In this document: one piece after another, positions 17,276 through 27,059 of the stretch
How the letters are laid out: each line of letters opens with the position of its first letter
Position numbering within the stretch: position 1 is the first letter of the stretch
NCBI RefSeq assembly: GCF_005860805.1
Contig: NZ_VCEJ01000004.1
Span: forward strand, 124,001 to 188,000
Length of the DNA: 64,000 nucleotides
Direction: 5' to 3'
Source of the DNA: Dyadobacter luticola
Lineage (GTDB): Bacteria; Bacteroidota; Bacteroidia; Cytophagales; Spirosomataceae
Program-made: the position numbers and the translations under genes
Notes under the pieces: model-generated
The model's database searches: none
Told to the model about the DNA's origin: nothing
Seen by the model: only the letters and a program-made list of their open reading frames with translations

Positions 17276-19279
17276 ATGAATAGAATGAAAATTTCAATAT
17301 TTCGCTTGGGAATGCTGGTAATCGGCTCTCTGGGCTCGTTTTTCAGCATTGCACAGGAGGCCGGGAAGGGGGCTTACGACGCACACATTCTTTTCCACCC
17401 GCTGTTTAATTTTCAACCAGGAAGTGAGTATCGTACAGGAAGCGGCGCGCCAGGACCAAAATATTGGCAGAACCGCGCCGACTATAAGGTGAATGTGGAG
17501 CTGGACGAAGAGAAAGGTACGGTTGGCGGCGATGTGGAAATTACCTATAAAAACAACAGTCCCGAAACGCTGGAATTTATCTGGCTGCAACTCGACCAGA
17601 ATGCATTTAATGATCAGTCGAGAGGCGGAAAGACCACACCGGTAAGTGGCGGACGTTTTGGAAATACCGGTTTTAACGGCGGCGATTCGATCAGGTCCGT
17701 GAGCATTCAGCAGGGCAAAGACAAATTTGTTGACGCTACTTATAAGATCACCGATACCCGCATGCAGATCCGCCTGGCTACGCCGGTGAAAGGAAATGGT
17801 GATATCATTAAAATCAAAATTGCTTATTCTTTCAAAATTCCTGAGTATGGTTCCGACCGGATGGGAACATTGGAGACGAAAAACGGGATCGTATACGAAA
17901 TGGCGCAGTGGTATCCGCGGGTAAATGTTTTTGATGACATTGAAGGCTGGAATTTACTGCCTTACCTCGGTGCAGGAGAGTTTTACCTGGAATATGGGGA
18001 CTTCGAATACAATGTTACTGTGCCCTGGGACCACATTGTGGTGGGATCGGGTGAGTTGCTGAACCCTGCCGAGGTATTGACTGCCGAGCAGCGTAAGAGA
18101 CTGGCAGATGCCGCGAAAAGTGACGCGACCGTCATGATCCGTACCGCCGAGGAAGTTACCAATCCTCAGTCCCGCCCCAAACAGTCGGGCAAACTGACCT
18201 GGCGTTTCCGTATTACCCAAGCCCGCGACATCGCCTGGGCTACTTCCAAAGCATTTGTGTGGGACGCGGCGCGTATGAATTTGCCAAAAGGAAAAACCGC
18301 ACTCGCACAGTCGGTATATCCCGCAGAAGATGGCGGACTGGATGGCTGGGGCCGCTCGACGGAATATGTGAAGGGCAGCATCGAGTTTTATTCGGGATAT
18401 GTGCATGAATTCACGTACCCGGTTGCCACCAATGTAGCTGGTATTGTGGGTGGTATGGAATATCCGGGTATCATTTTTTGCAGCAGCAAAAGCCGTAAAG
18501 ACGAGCTTTGGGAAGTGACTGACCATGAATTTGGTCACAACTGGTTCCCGATGATCGTAGGTAACAATGAGCGTAAATATGCCTGGATGGATGAAGGTTT
18601 TAATACTTTTATCAATTTCCTTTCCACTAATAATTTCAATAACGGGGAGTTCAAAACGACCCACATGAATGATTTGCAGCGGCTTGCCCCGATGATCTTC
18701 CGCCCGAAAGCAGATCCGATCATTACCATTCCCGATGTAATTCAACCAAATAACCTGGGTTGGGAAGCATATCTGAAACCAGCGCTGGGCTTGAAAATGC
18801 TGCGCGAGCAGGTGGTAGGCAAAGAACGTTTTGACTACGCATTTAAAATGTACGTGCAGCGCTGGGCATTCAAGCATCCGACGCCTTATGATTTCTTCCG
18901 GACGATGGAAGATGCTGCGGGCGAAGACCTGGGCTGGTTCTGGAAAGGCTGGTTTTTCGAAAACTACAAACTCGACCAGAGCGTGAAAGACGTAAGCTAT
19001 GTAGAGCAAAACCCGCAAAAAGGTTCTTTTATAACAATCGAAAACCTGGATCAGTGGGCAATGCCTGCCAAAGTGGATATTGAAGAAATCAGCGGTAAAA
19101 AGACCCGCATCGAACTGCCGGTAGAGATCTGGCAACGAGGCGGTTCCTGGACATTCAAAGCCGCTACGCAGCAGCCGATCCGCTCGGTGACCATCGATCC
19201 TGAGCACAGCCTTCCGGATATGAATCCTGAAAACAATGTCTGGAGACCAGCGATGTTTTCGGAGCCAGAGGTAAACTAG
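17276..19279 (+). CDS. M1 family metallopeptidase (aminopeptidase N-like), secreted
   Basis: A 667-residue enzyme with a signal peptide ([27 protein letters not shown]). The zinc site is complete: HEFGH near residue 417 supplies two histidines and the catalytic glutamate, and the third ligand is the glutamate of WMDEGFNTF near residue 440. The N-terminal beta domain and C-terminal helices match the M1 architecture. The usual GAMEN motif is replaced by GGMEYPG near residue 395, as in many secreted bacterial M1 members. It cleaves N-terminal residues from peptides in the periplasm or outside. It is monocistronic, with a long terminator. Confidence 0.92.
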   Translation: MNRMKISIFRLGMLVIGSLGSFFSIAQEAGKGAYDAHILFHPLFNFQPGSEYRTGSGAPGPKYWQNRADYKVNVELDEEKGTVGGDVEITYKNNSPETLEFIWLQLDQNAFNDQSRGGKTTPVSGGRFGNTGFNGGDSIRSVSIQQGKDKFVDATYKITDTRMQIRLATPVKGNGDIIKIKIAYSFKIPEYGSDRMGTLETKNGIVYEMAQWYPRVNVFDDIEGWNLLPYLGAGEFYLEYGDFEYNVTVPWDHIVVGSGELLNPAEVLTAEQRKRLADAAKSDATVMIRTAEEVTNPQSRPKQSGKLTWRFRITQARDIAWATSKAFVWDAARMNLPKGKTALAQSVYPAEDGGLDGWGRSTEYVKGSIEFYSGYVHEFTYPVATNVAGIVGGMEYPGIIFCSSKSRKDELWEVTDHEFGHNWFPMIVGNNERKYAWMDEGFNTFINFLSTNNFNNGEFKTTHMNDLQRLAPMIFRPKADPIITIPDVIQPNNLGWEAYLKPALGLKMLREQVVGKERFDYAFKMYVQRWAFKHPTPYDFFRTMEDAAGEDLGWFWKGWFFENYKLDQSVKDVSYVEQNPQKGSFITIENLDQWAMPAKVDIEEISGKKTRIELPVEIWQRGGSWTFKAATQQPIRSVTIDPEHSLPDMNPENNVWRPAMFSEPEVN

Positions 19280-19292
19280 TCAGCGCCAGCAC

Positions 19293-19342
19293 GACATAAA
19301 AAAGGGAAGCAACTTTTACAGCTGCTTCCCTTTTTTTATGTC
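19293..19342. terminator. Bidirectional rho-independent terminator
   Basis: A stem of about 19 bp with one bulge (19293-19311 with 19323-19342) includes a GGGAAGCA/TGCTTCCC core. It is bordered by A6 on the left and T7 on the right, so it can end transcription from the M1 peptidase gene (+) and from the KAS III gene (-). Confidence 0.85.
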
Positions 19343-19356
19343 AAAAATACTTTTTA

Positions 19357-20301
19357 TCAAACAGTTACCAACATTGCGCCGTAAGAATAGCCTCCGCCAA
19401 ATACGGTAATTACAATGTTATCTCCTTTTTTAAACTTGTCTTTGTTTTCCGATAATGCAATCGCACAGCCCGCGCAGCCTGTATTTCCCAGGTATTGAAT
19501 GTTGGAAATCAGCTTTTCCGGCGGGATACCCAATGTGTTGATGACATTGAGGCTGATCCGGTGGTTCGCCTGGTGCGGGATCAGATAATCCAGATCGTTG
19601 ATCGTCAGTCCGCATTCCTGCAAAACCTGCTGGCTCACTTTCGGCATATACACGCAGGCATTCTGGAAAACATCGCGGCCGTAAGGCATCACGACGCCAC
19701 GGTGATTCGGACGCAAAACCACTGCTTCGATGGCTTTTCCGCTGGTAGCAGCGCCGCCGGTGATCAGTTTTTTGATCTCCATATCCGAGTCGGTCTGGCG
19801 CTCTTTGGAAATGAGCATCGCCGAAGCCCCATCGCCCCAGAGGTGACCGGAAACCGTATCCATTTCATTGTAATAAGCCGTGTTATGGTCAGAAACCACT
19901 ACCAACGCTTTGGACGCTTTGCCCATCGCGAAGTAACCTTCCACAATTTCGATCGCATTCAATAAAGAAGAGCAGGCGGATGAAATGCTGACGACCGGAA
20001 TATCGGGGATTTGCAGCTGATGCTGGACGGCGTGGGCCAGCGTAACAATGGTATCGTAAGGCGTGTAAGTTGCCCCAATGATCAGATCAATCTCGTTTTT
20101 GCTGTAGGGAATGTTTTCAAGTAAGGATTCCACCGACTTCATCGCCATAGTGGAAGTATTTTCGTCGGGAGAGGCCTTACGTCTTTCTGAGATTCCGGTG
20201 CGCTCTACAATCCACTCGTTCGAAAGATTGTTGATGTTTGTAAAATATTCATTACCAATAACTTCGGTTGGCAAGTAATGACTAACTGTATTAATATACA
20301 T
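19357..20301 (-). CDS. Beta-ketoacyl-ACP synthase III family enzyme
   Basis: A 314-residue thiolase-fold condensing enzyme. The catalytic triad of KAS III is complete: Cys110 in SSACSSLLNAIE, His243 in PHQANHR and Asn273 in GNTGCAG. The RTGISERR segment and the C-terminal GGGYSYGAMLV are family features. KAS III starts fatty-acid or aryl-polyene-type chains by joining an acyl-CoA to malonyl-ACP. No other fatty-acid gene is adjacent. A special role such as DarB-like dialkylresorcinol (flexirubin-tail) synthesis is possible but cannot be shown from sequence alone. The length is a little below that of typical FabH (about 317-330). Confidence 0.85.
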   Translation of the reverse strand: MYINTVSHYLPTEVIGNEYFTNINNLSNEWIVERTGISERRKASPDENTSTMAMKSVESLLENIPYSKNEIDLIIGATYTPYDTIVTLAHAVQHQLQIPDIPVVSISSACSSLLNAIEIVEGYFAMGKASKALVVVSDHNTAYYNEMDTVSGHLWGDGASAMLISKERQTDSDMEIKKLITGGAATSGKAIEAVVLRPNHRGVVMPYGRDVFQNACVYMPKVSQQVLQECGLTINDLDYLIPHQANHRISLNVINTLGIPPEKLISNIQYLGNTGCAGCAIALSENKDKFKKGDNIVITVFGGGYSYGAMLVTV

Positions 20302-20451
20302 GATTGAGAAGTTGACTCCGCAAACTACGATTCTATTTGATTTCGAAAGTTAAATATTTCATAGAAATCGTAGTACTTAATATTTGAACAATTCAATAAT
20401 AAATTTATAAAATGATACCTAAAATGCTGTTTCTATGAATCTTGGGGCTAT

Positions 20452-21567
20452 TTAGGGCAATGTCTTGTAAAATGACAAAAGCTTCTGCTCCTCGCCCGCC
20501 CAATTATACATTGCTTCGACGGATTTCCTGCCGTTTTTACCCATTTTCAAACAATCGGATGGATGCTCGATAAGCCAGCGAAGCTTTTCATACAGATTGT
20601 CAGCACTATATGGAGAGATACAAAAGCCGCATTCCGAATGTTCCATAACCTGCCGGTAAAGCGGAAAATCCGAGGTGATCACGGGCAGCCCAAGGGCCAT
20701 ATATTCGAACATTTTGGTGGTATAAGATTCCGGGTAATCAGCCACAGGTTTCAGCAAAGCAATTCCTGCAATGCATTTTCGGGCAAAGCGCAATGCGGTT
20801 TTCTGGTCCTGGTATCCGTAGAATGTCAGGTTCCCGCCAAACTCTTTATAGCCCGGAAACGTATCAAGCTTCCGATCGCCCAGGCGCACCGGCCCGAAAA
20901 AATGTACGTGAAAATCAGGGTAATGTTGATTCAAATGTTGGAAGGCCAGCATGAGCGTATCAAAGCATCGTTCCACAGAAATGACGCCGGCGTAAAAGAA
21001 TTGGTGTTTTGCCAAAATCGGCGATGGGTTTTCGGGTATGCTGTCAATCTGTGGCAGGGATACAAAATTTTGCACGACTGCATGATGTTTAGCCAGCCGC
21101 TTGTATTCTTCCAGATAACTGGTTTCTGTAAAAATCAAATGAAAATCTCTCCGCGCGGCGCGATCAAAAAAACGGAAAAGCTTTCTGAAAACCGGATTGT
21201 TGTTGTACTGCTTGATGCTGAATTTCTTGTATAAATTTTCCTGCACTTCATAAATCACTTTTGCGCCGAGCCAGTGGAAAATAAATGCTGCCGGAAGCAG
21301 TTCAGGAACAAAAATGTGGACAAGATCCGGTTTAAGACGCAAACATTTCCAGAGCATGACCGGATGTGAAAGCAGCAGCCGGAAGATCAGCTTTTCAAAA
21401 AAAGGCAACGAAATGCAGGTAAATCCGTCAGAATGCCTGCCGGTTCCTGCGCCAGGCCGCATGAAGAATACTTCATAATGTGCTGCCAGCGATGGTGCTA
21501 TTTTGTAAAAAATGCGGGAATCCGTCGCGGGATGGACGGTACTGACCAGCAAAACGCGCTGTCTCAT
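20452..21567 (-). CDS. Family 4 glycosyltransferase
   Basis: A 371-residue GT-B fold enzyme. The N-terminal Rossmann domain begins RVLLVSTVHPATDSRIFYKI. The C-terminal domain holds the GT4 donor site with SYTTKMFEYMALGLPVITSDF (EX7E-like region) near residue 290. It transfers a sugar from a nucleotide donor to a cell-surface glycan; donor and acceptor are unknown. Its start codon overlaps the deoC stop codon by 4 bp on the same strand, so the two are translationally coupled, although their roles do not obviously belong together. Confidence 0.87.
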   Translation of the reverse strand: MRQRVLLVSTVHPATDSRIFYKIAPSLAAHYEVFFMRPGAGTGRHSDGFTCISLPFFEKLIFRLLLSHPVMLWKCLRLKPDLVHIFVPELLPAAFIFHWLGAKVIYEVQENLYKKFSIKQYNNNPVFRKLFRFFDRAARRDFHLIFTETSYLEEYKRLAKHHAVVQNFVSLPQIDSIPENPSPILAKHQFFYAGVISVERCFDTLMLAFQHLNQHYPDFHVHFFGPVRLGDRKLDTFPGYKEFGGNLTFYGYQDQKTALRFARKCIAGIALLKPVADYPESYTTKMFEYMALGLPVITSDFPLYRQVMEHSECGFCISPYSADNLYEKLRWLIEHPSDCLKMGKNGRKSVEAMYNWAGEEQKLLSFYKTLP

Positions 21568-22220
21568 TTCCCGGCCACAATCGCAATGCCCGACGAAGTG
21601 CCAAGCCGGTCCGCACCTGCTTCAATCAGCGCTACCGCCTGGTCATAAGTTTCAATGTTACCGGCGGCCTTGATCTTGATATTGGCCGGAATCAGCGCGC
21701 GCAGCTTTTTAATGTTTTCGGGGTCTGGCGCGGCATTTAATCCGGTGGATGGTTTTACAAAATCCGCCTTGGCTTCCATGCAAATTTCTGAAACCGTGTA
21801 CAAATCAAATGTATCCAGGTAATCGGTTTCCAGAATGATCGTCAGCAAAGCGTTCTTTGCATGCACCATTTCCGAAATCTGCTGCAACTCTTCCCGCACG
21901 CTCAGGTAAGCCATCGATTTGAACTGCGAAAAATTCATCACTACTTCCAGCTCGGTAGCACCGGATTTCAAAGCCTGGGCAGCTTCCGCCACTTTGGCCG
22001 TCGTCGTAGAAAAGCCGAAAGGATAGCCGATCACCGTCACAATTTCAATCCTAATCGGGCAGAATTCCAGCATTTCGACGGCATAAGGCACATAAGTCGG
22101 CGCGACGCAAATGCCTTTGAACTTTTGGAGCCACGCTTCTTCACAAAGTTTACGGATATCCGTTTCGCTCGCGGCGGGACTGAGCTGCGTATGGTCGATG
22201 TAACTGGAAATGTCGGTCAT
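21564..22220 (-). CDS. deoC: Deoxyribose-phosphate aldolase
   Basis: A 218-residue class I aldolase that splits 2-deoxyribose 5-phosphate into acetaldehyde and glyceraldehyde 3-phosphate. Features are IDHTQLSP at the N-terminus, VVMNFSQFKS, the Schiff-base lysine in DFVKPSTG and the second active-site lysine in IKAAGNIET. Length matches bacterial DeoC (about 215-260). The start at 22220 gives the conserved N-terminus. A terminator separates it from the upstream DUF5606 gene, so it has its own promoter. It overlaps the downstream GT4 gene by 4 bp. Confidence 0.93.
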   Translation of the reverse strand: MTDISSYIDHTQLSPAASETDIRKLCEEAWLQKFKGICVAPTYVPYAVEMLEFCPIRIEIVTVIGYPFGFSTTTAKVAEAAQALKSGATELEVVMNFSQFKSMAYLSVREELQQISEMVHAKNALLTIILETDYLDTFDLYTVSEICMEAKADFVKPSTGLNAAPDPENIKKLRALIPANIKIKAAGNIETYDQAVALIEAGADRLGTSSGIAIVAGK

Positions 22221-22245
22221 TCCTGGGAAGGTTGCGGGCTTAAAC

Positions 22246-22274
22246 CAAAAACCCCGTCGCAGGGACAGGGTTTT
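22246..22274 (-). terminator. Rho-independent terminator after the DUF5606 gene
   Basis: On the minus strand a 10-bp stem with one G-U pair (22273-22264 with 22258-22249) has a 5-nt loop. It is followed by five T and begins 20 nt after the DUF5606 stop. Confidence 0.65.
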
Positions 22275-22293
22275 CAATATATCATGTGGACGG

Positions 22294-22824
22294 TTACGCG
22301 TCGGTTTTTTCTTTCTTCGAAGATTTCTTGGCAGGTTCTTCCTGTGCAGCTTCTTCGGCTGGTGCTTCTGCCGCAGCTTCTGGCTCTTCTACCTTTGCTA
22401 CAAACAGCTCAGGAATGTATTTAGAAAGCAGGTTATACCAGGTAATGATCTTTTTGATATCCGAAACGTACACTCTCGAGCGGTCGAAATCAGGCAGGAT
22501 TTTAGCCAGGAATTCGATCAGTTCTTTGTCAGAAGAAGTCTTTACATTCAGCTCAATCTGCTCACCGTGTAGTTCGCGGATTTTCAGGAATACATCTTCC
22601 AGAGGTACTGACTCGGTTTCGCCATCCGTAAAAATGGAAACATCTTTCAGAACCGAAACGCGCGCGGTTGGCCCGATCAGCGTTTTTTCATGTTTCTCGT
22701 CGAGGCTTTCAACGATCACCCCGGCACGGCTGGGTTTAAGAATCCGAAACAAACCGCCTTTGCCAGAAACGTTGGCTATTTCTTTGAGTAAATCCATTCC
22801 GGTTGACTCTGCTTTTTCACTCAT
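22294..22824 (-). CDS. DUF5606 domain protein
   Basis: A 176-residue protein. Its first 140 residues carry the pattern of the Bacteroidota family DUF5606: LLKEIANVSGKGGLFRILKPSRAGVIVESLDEKHEKTLIG, then VPLEDVFLKIRELHG and SRVYVSDIKKIITWYNLL. The C-terminal 35 residues are a low-complexity E/A/P and K tail. No function is known for the family. The length and tail are typical. It is monocistronic, with a terminator just downstream. Confidence 0.87.
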   Translation of the reverse strand: MSEKAESTGMDLLKEIANVSGKGGLFRILKPSRAGVIVESLDEKHEKTLIGPTARVSVLKDVSIFTDGETESVPLEDVFLKIRELHGEQIELNVKTSSDKELIEFLAKILPDFDRSRVYVSDIKKIITWYNLLSKYIPELFVAKVEEPEAAAEAPAEEAAQEEPAKKSSKKEKTDA

Positions 22825-22933
22825 CCTTTCTTACTTTATTTGGTTATATCATTCGTAGTGATCGTGTTGGCTTTGGCGCCGATCAATTTTTGCGCAAAAT
22901 AACGGAAAGATTAGCCCTTAAACAACCCGCGGC

Positions 22934-23542
22934 TTACTTTGTACTCTCAAACGACTGGTTATAAGTTTCTATTGTTTTTAAAATTGCTTCCGAACCTTCG
23001 TTTTTCTCCGCGGAAGTCACAAACATCGGCGGTACTTCTTCCCATAATTCCAGCAACTTATTTTTGTAGGCTTCTACCTGGTTCGCCACTTGCCCGGGTT
23101 TGAGTTTATCAGCTTTAGTGAAAATAATGTGAAACGGAATGCCCGCCTCGCCCAGCGCCGACATGAAGTCTAAATCAACTGCAAGAGCGCTATGCCGGAC
23201 GTCCACCAACACAAATGTGCAGATGAGGTTTTCGCGGTTGTAGAGGTAATCGTGGATCATTTTTTCCCACTTCTCCCGCTCGGTCTTGCTCACTTTGGCA
23301 TAACCATAACCCGGCAAATCCACCAGGTACCAGAGGTCATTAATGATAAAATGGTTGATCAGCTGCGTTTTTCCTGGTTGCTGGGAAGTTTTGGCCAATG
23401 CTTTTTTCCCGGTCAACATGTTGATCAGTGAAGACTTACCCACATTTGAGCGTCCGATGAAAGCATATTCTGGCAAAACAGGCTCCGGGCATTTCTGGTA
23501 ATCGGAATTGCTCATCACATACTTCGCGTCCTGAACTTTCAT
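22934..23542 (-). CDS. engB: Ribosome biogenesis GTPase EngB (YihA/YsxC)
   Basis: A 202-residue TrmE-Era-EngA-EngB family GTPase. The G1 motif GRSNVGKSSLIN is near residue 30 and G3 is in VDLPGYGYA. TKADKLKP is G4 and TSAEKNEG is G5. It helps assemble the large ribosomal subunit and is usually essential. The start at 23542 gives the conserved N-terminus (MKVQDAKYVMSN); a longer frame to 23569 is possible. A -7-like box TAACTTTG lies at 23574-23567 on the same strand. Confidence 0.94.
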   Translation of the reverse strand: MKVQDAKYVMSNSDYQKCPEPVLPEYAFIGRSNVGKSSLINMLTGKKALAKTSQQPGKTQLINHFIINDLWYLVDLPGYGYAKVSKTEREKWEKMIHDYLYNRENLICTFVLVDVRHSALAVDLDFMSALGEAGIPFHIIFTKADKLKPGQVANQVEAYKNKLLELWEEVPPMFVTSAEKNEGSEAILKTIETYNQSFESTK

Positions 23543-23655
23543 GATTTTCAAATGGTTGTTGAGGTGCAAAGTTACCTTTTTGAAACAAATAGGATAAAAT
23601 AAAACAAGCGCGTATTTTCGTTTATACTAATCATTTCAATAAAACTTAAAAAAGA

Positions 23656-24123
23656 ATGAAGAGTCTGAGAAATTTAGGTTTTCTGGTCGCAATGTTTGCT
23701 TTGACCTTTTCAGTTGCACAAGCGAAAGACGATCACAAAAAAGAGGTTAAGGCGGCAGAAAAAGGCATTCAGTTTACCGAAGCTTCCTGGGCGTCCATTT
23801 TGAAAAAGGCAAAAGAAGAGAAAAAAATCATTTTCTTTGATGCGTATACCACCTGGTGCGGGCCTTGTAAATTGTTGCAGAAAAACGTTTTTACCCGTGA
23901 TGACGTCGCTGCGGCTTTCAATGATAAGTTTATCAATGTGAAGTTTGATATGGAAAGCGGCGAAGGTCCTGCGCTGGCAGCCAAATACCCGCTGGAAGGT
24001 TATCCGACCTTGTTTTTTATCAATGAAAAAGGAAAGGTAGTGAAAACTTTATTGGGTTATCAAAAACCTGAGGATCTGATCAAAGTGGCCAAATCCATCA
24101 AAAGCGGACCTGGCGCGATTTAA
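23656..24123 (+). CDS. Secreted thioredoxin-fold protein
   Basis: A 155-residue protein with a signal peptide (MKSLRNLGFLVAMFALTFSVAQA) and one thioredoxin domain. The redox motif is CGPC in TTWCGPCKLLQKNVF. The cis-proline is in LEGYPTLFFINEKG. It should act as a periplasmic disulfide reductase or isomerase partner. The motif resembles the short thioredoxin_7 group common in Bacteroidota rather than cytoplasmic TrxA. The gene stands alone and ends in a strong terminator. Confidence 0.88.
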   Translation: MKSLRNLGFLVAMFALTFSVAQAKDDHKKEVKAAEKGIQFTEASWASILKKAKEEKKIIFFDAYTTWCGPCKLLQKNVFTRDDVAAAFNDKFINVKFDMESGEGPALAAKYPLEGYPTLFFINEKGKVVKTLLGYQKPEDLIKVAKSIKSGPGAI

Positions 24124-24136
24124 TCAGAAACCATAC

Positions 24137-24179
24137 AAAAGAAGAAGCCCGACAGATATCTGCCGGGCTTCTTCTTTTT
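24137..24179. terminator. Bidirectional rho-independent terminator
   Basis: A 15-bp stem (24137-24151 with 24164-24178) begins with A4 on the left and ends in T on the right. It lies between the convergent thioredoxin and gmd genes. Confidence 0.85.
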
Positions 24180-24189
24180 ACACTGAATC

Positions 24190-25302
24190 TTATTCGTAAT
24201 AATTTGGTACGCGGTGACCGCTGCTTTCCAGAAGACGGTCTTTTTTGAACAATGTCAAATCTGCCTGAACCATATCATTTACAAGGGCTTTCAAATCATA
24301 TTTAGGTTTCCAGCCCAATTTTTCGATGGATTTGGAAGGATCACCGATCAGTAATTCTACTTCCGTCGGGCGGAAATAACGTGGATCTACGGCTACTACT
24401 TCTTTACCAATTTCGATCTGGAACTCAGAATTAGCGCAGGCAGCTACTTTTGCCACTTCATCCACACCTTCTCCGGAGAATTCAACCGTGATACCCACTT
24501 CTGCAAATGCCATTCTCACAAATTCACGGATGCGGGTGGTGATACCCGTCGCGATCACGAAATCTTCTGGCACTTCCTGCTGCAAAATAAGCCACATTGC
24601 CTCGACAAAATCTTTGGCGTGGCCCCAGTCGCGCTGTGCATCCAGGTTTCCAAGATAAACCTTATCCTGCAAGCCCAAAGCGATCCTGGCAACTGCACGG
24701 GTGATTTTACGGGTTACAAATGTTTCACCTCTCAGCGGAGATTCGTGGTTGAACAAAATTCCGTTCACCGCAAACATATCATAAGCCTCGCGGTAATTAA
24801 CTGTGATCCAGTATCCGTACAATTTGGCTACTGCATACGGAGAGCGCGGGTAAAATGGTGTGCGCTCAGACTGAGGTACTTCCTGCACCAGACCGTACAA
24901 TTCCGAAGTGGAAGCCTGGTATATTTTCGTTTTTTTAGTCAAACCCAAAAGCCTTACCGCTTCCAGAACCCGTAAGGTGCCGATTCCGTCCACATTGGCT
25001 GTGTACTCAGGTTCTTCAAAGCTCACCTGCACGTGCGACATCGCACCCAGGTTATATATTTCGTCAGGCTGAACTTCCTGAACAATGCGGATAATGTTGG
25101 CCGAATCGCTCAGATCGCCATAATGTAGATGGAAACGCACATTTTTTTCGTGCGGATCTTCGTAAATGTGGTCAATTCTTTGGGTGTTGAAAAGTGAGCT
25201 GCGGCGTTTGATACCATGCACTTCGTAACCTTTGCTGAGGAGGAGTTCGGCCAGATACGAACCGTCTTGTCCGGTGATACCGGTAATTAGGGCTTTTTTC
25301 AT
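24190..25302 (-). CDS. gmd: GDP-mannose 4,6-dehydratase
   Basis: A 370-residue short-chain dehydrogenase-type enzyme that converts GDP-mannose to GDP-4-keto-6-deoxymannose, the first step to GDP-fucose, GDP-perosamine or GDP-rhamnose. The NAD(P) site GITGQDGSY is at residues 8-16. The active-site signature STSELYG and YxxxK in YAVAK are present, and [17 protein letters not shown] is the Gmd hallmark. Length matches the family. No fucose synthase (fcl) gene is adjacent, so the product branch is unknown. The gene is monocistronic on the minus strand. Confidence 0.97.
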   Translation of the reverse strand: MKKALITGITGQDGSYLAELLLSKGYEVHGIKRRSSLFNTQRIDHIYEDPHEKNVRFHLHYGDLSDSANIIRIVQEVQPDEIYNLGAMSHVQVSFEEPEYTANVDGIGTLRVLEAVRLLGLTKKTKIYQASTSELYGLVQEVPQSERTPFYPRSPYAVAKLYGYWITVNYREAYDMFAVNGILFNHESPLRGETFVTRKITRAVARIALGLQDKVYLGNLDAQRDWGHAKDFVEAMWLILQQEVPEDFVIATGITTRIREFVRMAFAEVGITVEFSGEGVDEVAKVAACANSEFQIEIGKEVVAVDPRYFRPTEVELLIGDPSKSIEKLGWKPKYDLKALVNDMVQADLTLFKKDRLLESSGHRVPNYYE

Positions 25303-25361
25303 TATAAGTTGGCAGTATGTATATGTGGATAAGTGATTATCCGGTTTAAAAAAGATTTTAA

Positions 25362-25928
25362 TTAATTGTTGTCAGAAACCGGACTTACCATCAGGCTCCT
25401 TTTAATATCGACCCGGTCTGCCAGGATTACCGCCGAGGAATACTGCTCGCGGATCAGTTCCAGGTATTGTTCCGCATCGCCCCGGTACATAAAATCGCCG
25501 ACTTTTACACGGTAAGTAGGCTGGGTATAAGATACATAAGGGTTAAGGTCCGGAAAAGCCTGGTAAATGTACGACTTTGCGCCGTCGGCTTCCTGCCTTA
25601 CATTCCCTACATATATCTGAATTCTGAAACCATTGATAAAACGGATCGATTTATTGTGCTTTGCCAATGTATCGAGCACCGTGTCGAGCTTTTTATTAAC
25701 GTACAGTGGCTTGTCGGCAGCTGTGTTCGGGGTTGGGTTGGTTTTGGGTGTTGTTACCGCCTTAGGCTTATCCACGGCAGGCTCAACATACTCAAACCGG
25801 GGACGCACAGCAGACAAATCCTCCTTGTAATCTGAACCGGACGAGCTGACCACTGACTTTTTACTACAACCGGAAATGATAATTATTCCAAGAAGCAGCG
25901 TCCACAAATGTTTCTTTTTCAGCGTCAT
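25362..25928 (-). CDS. SPOR-domain lipoprotein
   Basis: A 188-residue lipoprotein. The N-terminal signal [21 protein letters not shown] has its lipid cysteine at residue 21. A proline/lysine-rich linker (about 60-85) follows, and the C-terminal 75 residues form a SPOR domain ([20 protein letters not shown], then [21 protein letters not shown]). SPOR domains bind denuded glycan strands at division sites. The start at 25928 gives a proper lipoprotein signal; a longer frame reaches 25985. Confidence 0.87.
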   Translation of the reverse strand: MTLKKKHLWTLLLGIIIISGCSKKSVVSSSGSDYKEDLSAVRPRFEYVEPAVDKPKAVTTPKTNPTPNTAADKPLYVNKKLDTVLDTLAKHNKSIRFINGFRIQIYVGNVRQEADGAKSYIYQAFPDLNPYVSYTQPTYRVKVGDFMYRGDAEQYLELIREQYSSAVILADRVDIKRSLMVSPVSDNN

Positions 25929-26039
25929 ATCCAGGACAGTTATAACTGAACCCACAAACTTAAACAAAATTGGATGAATCACCATACCACTTAATTTTGA
26001 ATGTAATACCTAACTTTACCGTCCATATCCAAACTTTCA

Positions 26040-27056
26040 ATGCAAATTCAAACGAATTTTTCGCTTCGGGATTTCAACACTTTCGGATTTGACGCAATTG
26101 CACAATACTTTGTCGGTGTAAAATCCGCGGAGGAATTGACGGAAATACTTTTGGACCCTTCCTGGAAGCATATCACAAAATTCATACTAGGCGGCGGCAG
26201 CAATGTTTTGTTTACAAAAGACATCGACGCGCTGGTGATTCATCCCGCAATTCGTGGCATTGAAAAAATAAAAGAAGACGAATCGTCGGTTTGGCTCAAA
26301 GTGGGCGCAGGCGAAAATTGGCATGCGTTCGTGATGTATTGTGTTGAAAATAATTACGGCGGCGTCGAAAATCTGTCGCTGATACCGGGGACGATCGGGG
26401 CAGCGCCGATGCAGAATATCGGTGCCTATGGCGTGGAAGTCAAAGATGTGATCGAATCGGTGGAAGTGGTTGACATTCAAACGGGTGAGCCGAAAATCTT
26501 CACAAATACGGAATGTCAGTTTGGTTATCGGGAGAGTATATTCAAGAAAGAGGCGAAGGGAAAATATGTGATTACCGGGGTTACTTTTATTTTAAATAAA
26601 AAACCGGTTTTGAATGTCGGCTACGGGGATGTGCAGAAAACTTTGCAGGAAAAAAATGTTACCGATCCTACGATCCGGGACGTCAGCGACGTAATCATTT
26701 CGATCCGCCGCAGCAAGCTACCAGACCCGGCGGTGATCGGCAATGCCGGAAGTTTTTTTAAAAATCCGGAAATACCTGAGGATCAATTTAATGCGCTGCG
26801 AGAAAAATATGCACAGCTGCCCGGCTACCCGGCCGGACCGGGAAAAGTAAAAGTCCCGGCAGGCTGGTTGATCGAAAAAGCAGGCTGGAAAGGTTACCGT
26901 GAAGGCAACATTGGCGTACACGAAAAACAGGCGCTGGTGCTGGTCAATTATGGAGGCGGGACCGGTAATGCGGTTAAATTACTTTCAGAAAAAATTCAGG
27001 AATCTGTTGAAAACCAGTTTGGTATCCGTCTGACGACGGAGGTTAATTTCATTTAA
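26040..27056 (+). CDS. murB: UDP-N-acetylenolpyruvoylglucosamine reductase
   Basis: A 338-residue FAD enzyme that reduces UDP-GlcNAc-enolpyruvate to UDP-MurNAc, an early step of peptidoglycan synthesis in the cytoplasm. It is the long type I form as in E. coli (342). Features are the FAD site ILGGGSNVLF, PGTIGAAPMQNIGAYG, the substrate-binding GYRES, the proton-donor serine in GNAGSFFKNP and the C-terminal glutamate in TEVNFI. The stop is 3 bp before the start of the GT-C gene, so the two form an operon. Confidence 0.96.
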   Translation: MQIQTNFSLRDFNTFGFDAIAQYFVGVKSAEELTEILLDPSWKHITKFILGGGSNVLFTKDIDALVIHPAIRGIEKIKEDESSVWLKVGAGENWHAFVMYCVENNYGGVENLSLIPGTIGAAPMQNIGAYGVEVKDVIESVEVVDIQTGEPKIFTNTECQFGYRESIFKKEAKGKYVITGVTFILNKKPVLNVGYGDVQKTLQEKNVTDPTIRDVSDVIISIRRSKLPDPAVIGNAGSFFKNPEIPEDQFNALREKYAQLPGYPAGPGKVKVPAGWLIEKAGWKGYREGNIGVHEKQALVLVNYGGGTGNAVKLLSEKIQESVENQFGIRLTTEVNFI

Positions 27057-27059
27057 AAT

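Noticed and set aside
17954..19207. A 417-codon minus-strand open frame across the M1 peptidase gene
   Set aside because: The opposite strand encodes a complete peptidase with its zinc motif; the antisense frame shows no domain and a composition typical of a shadow.
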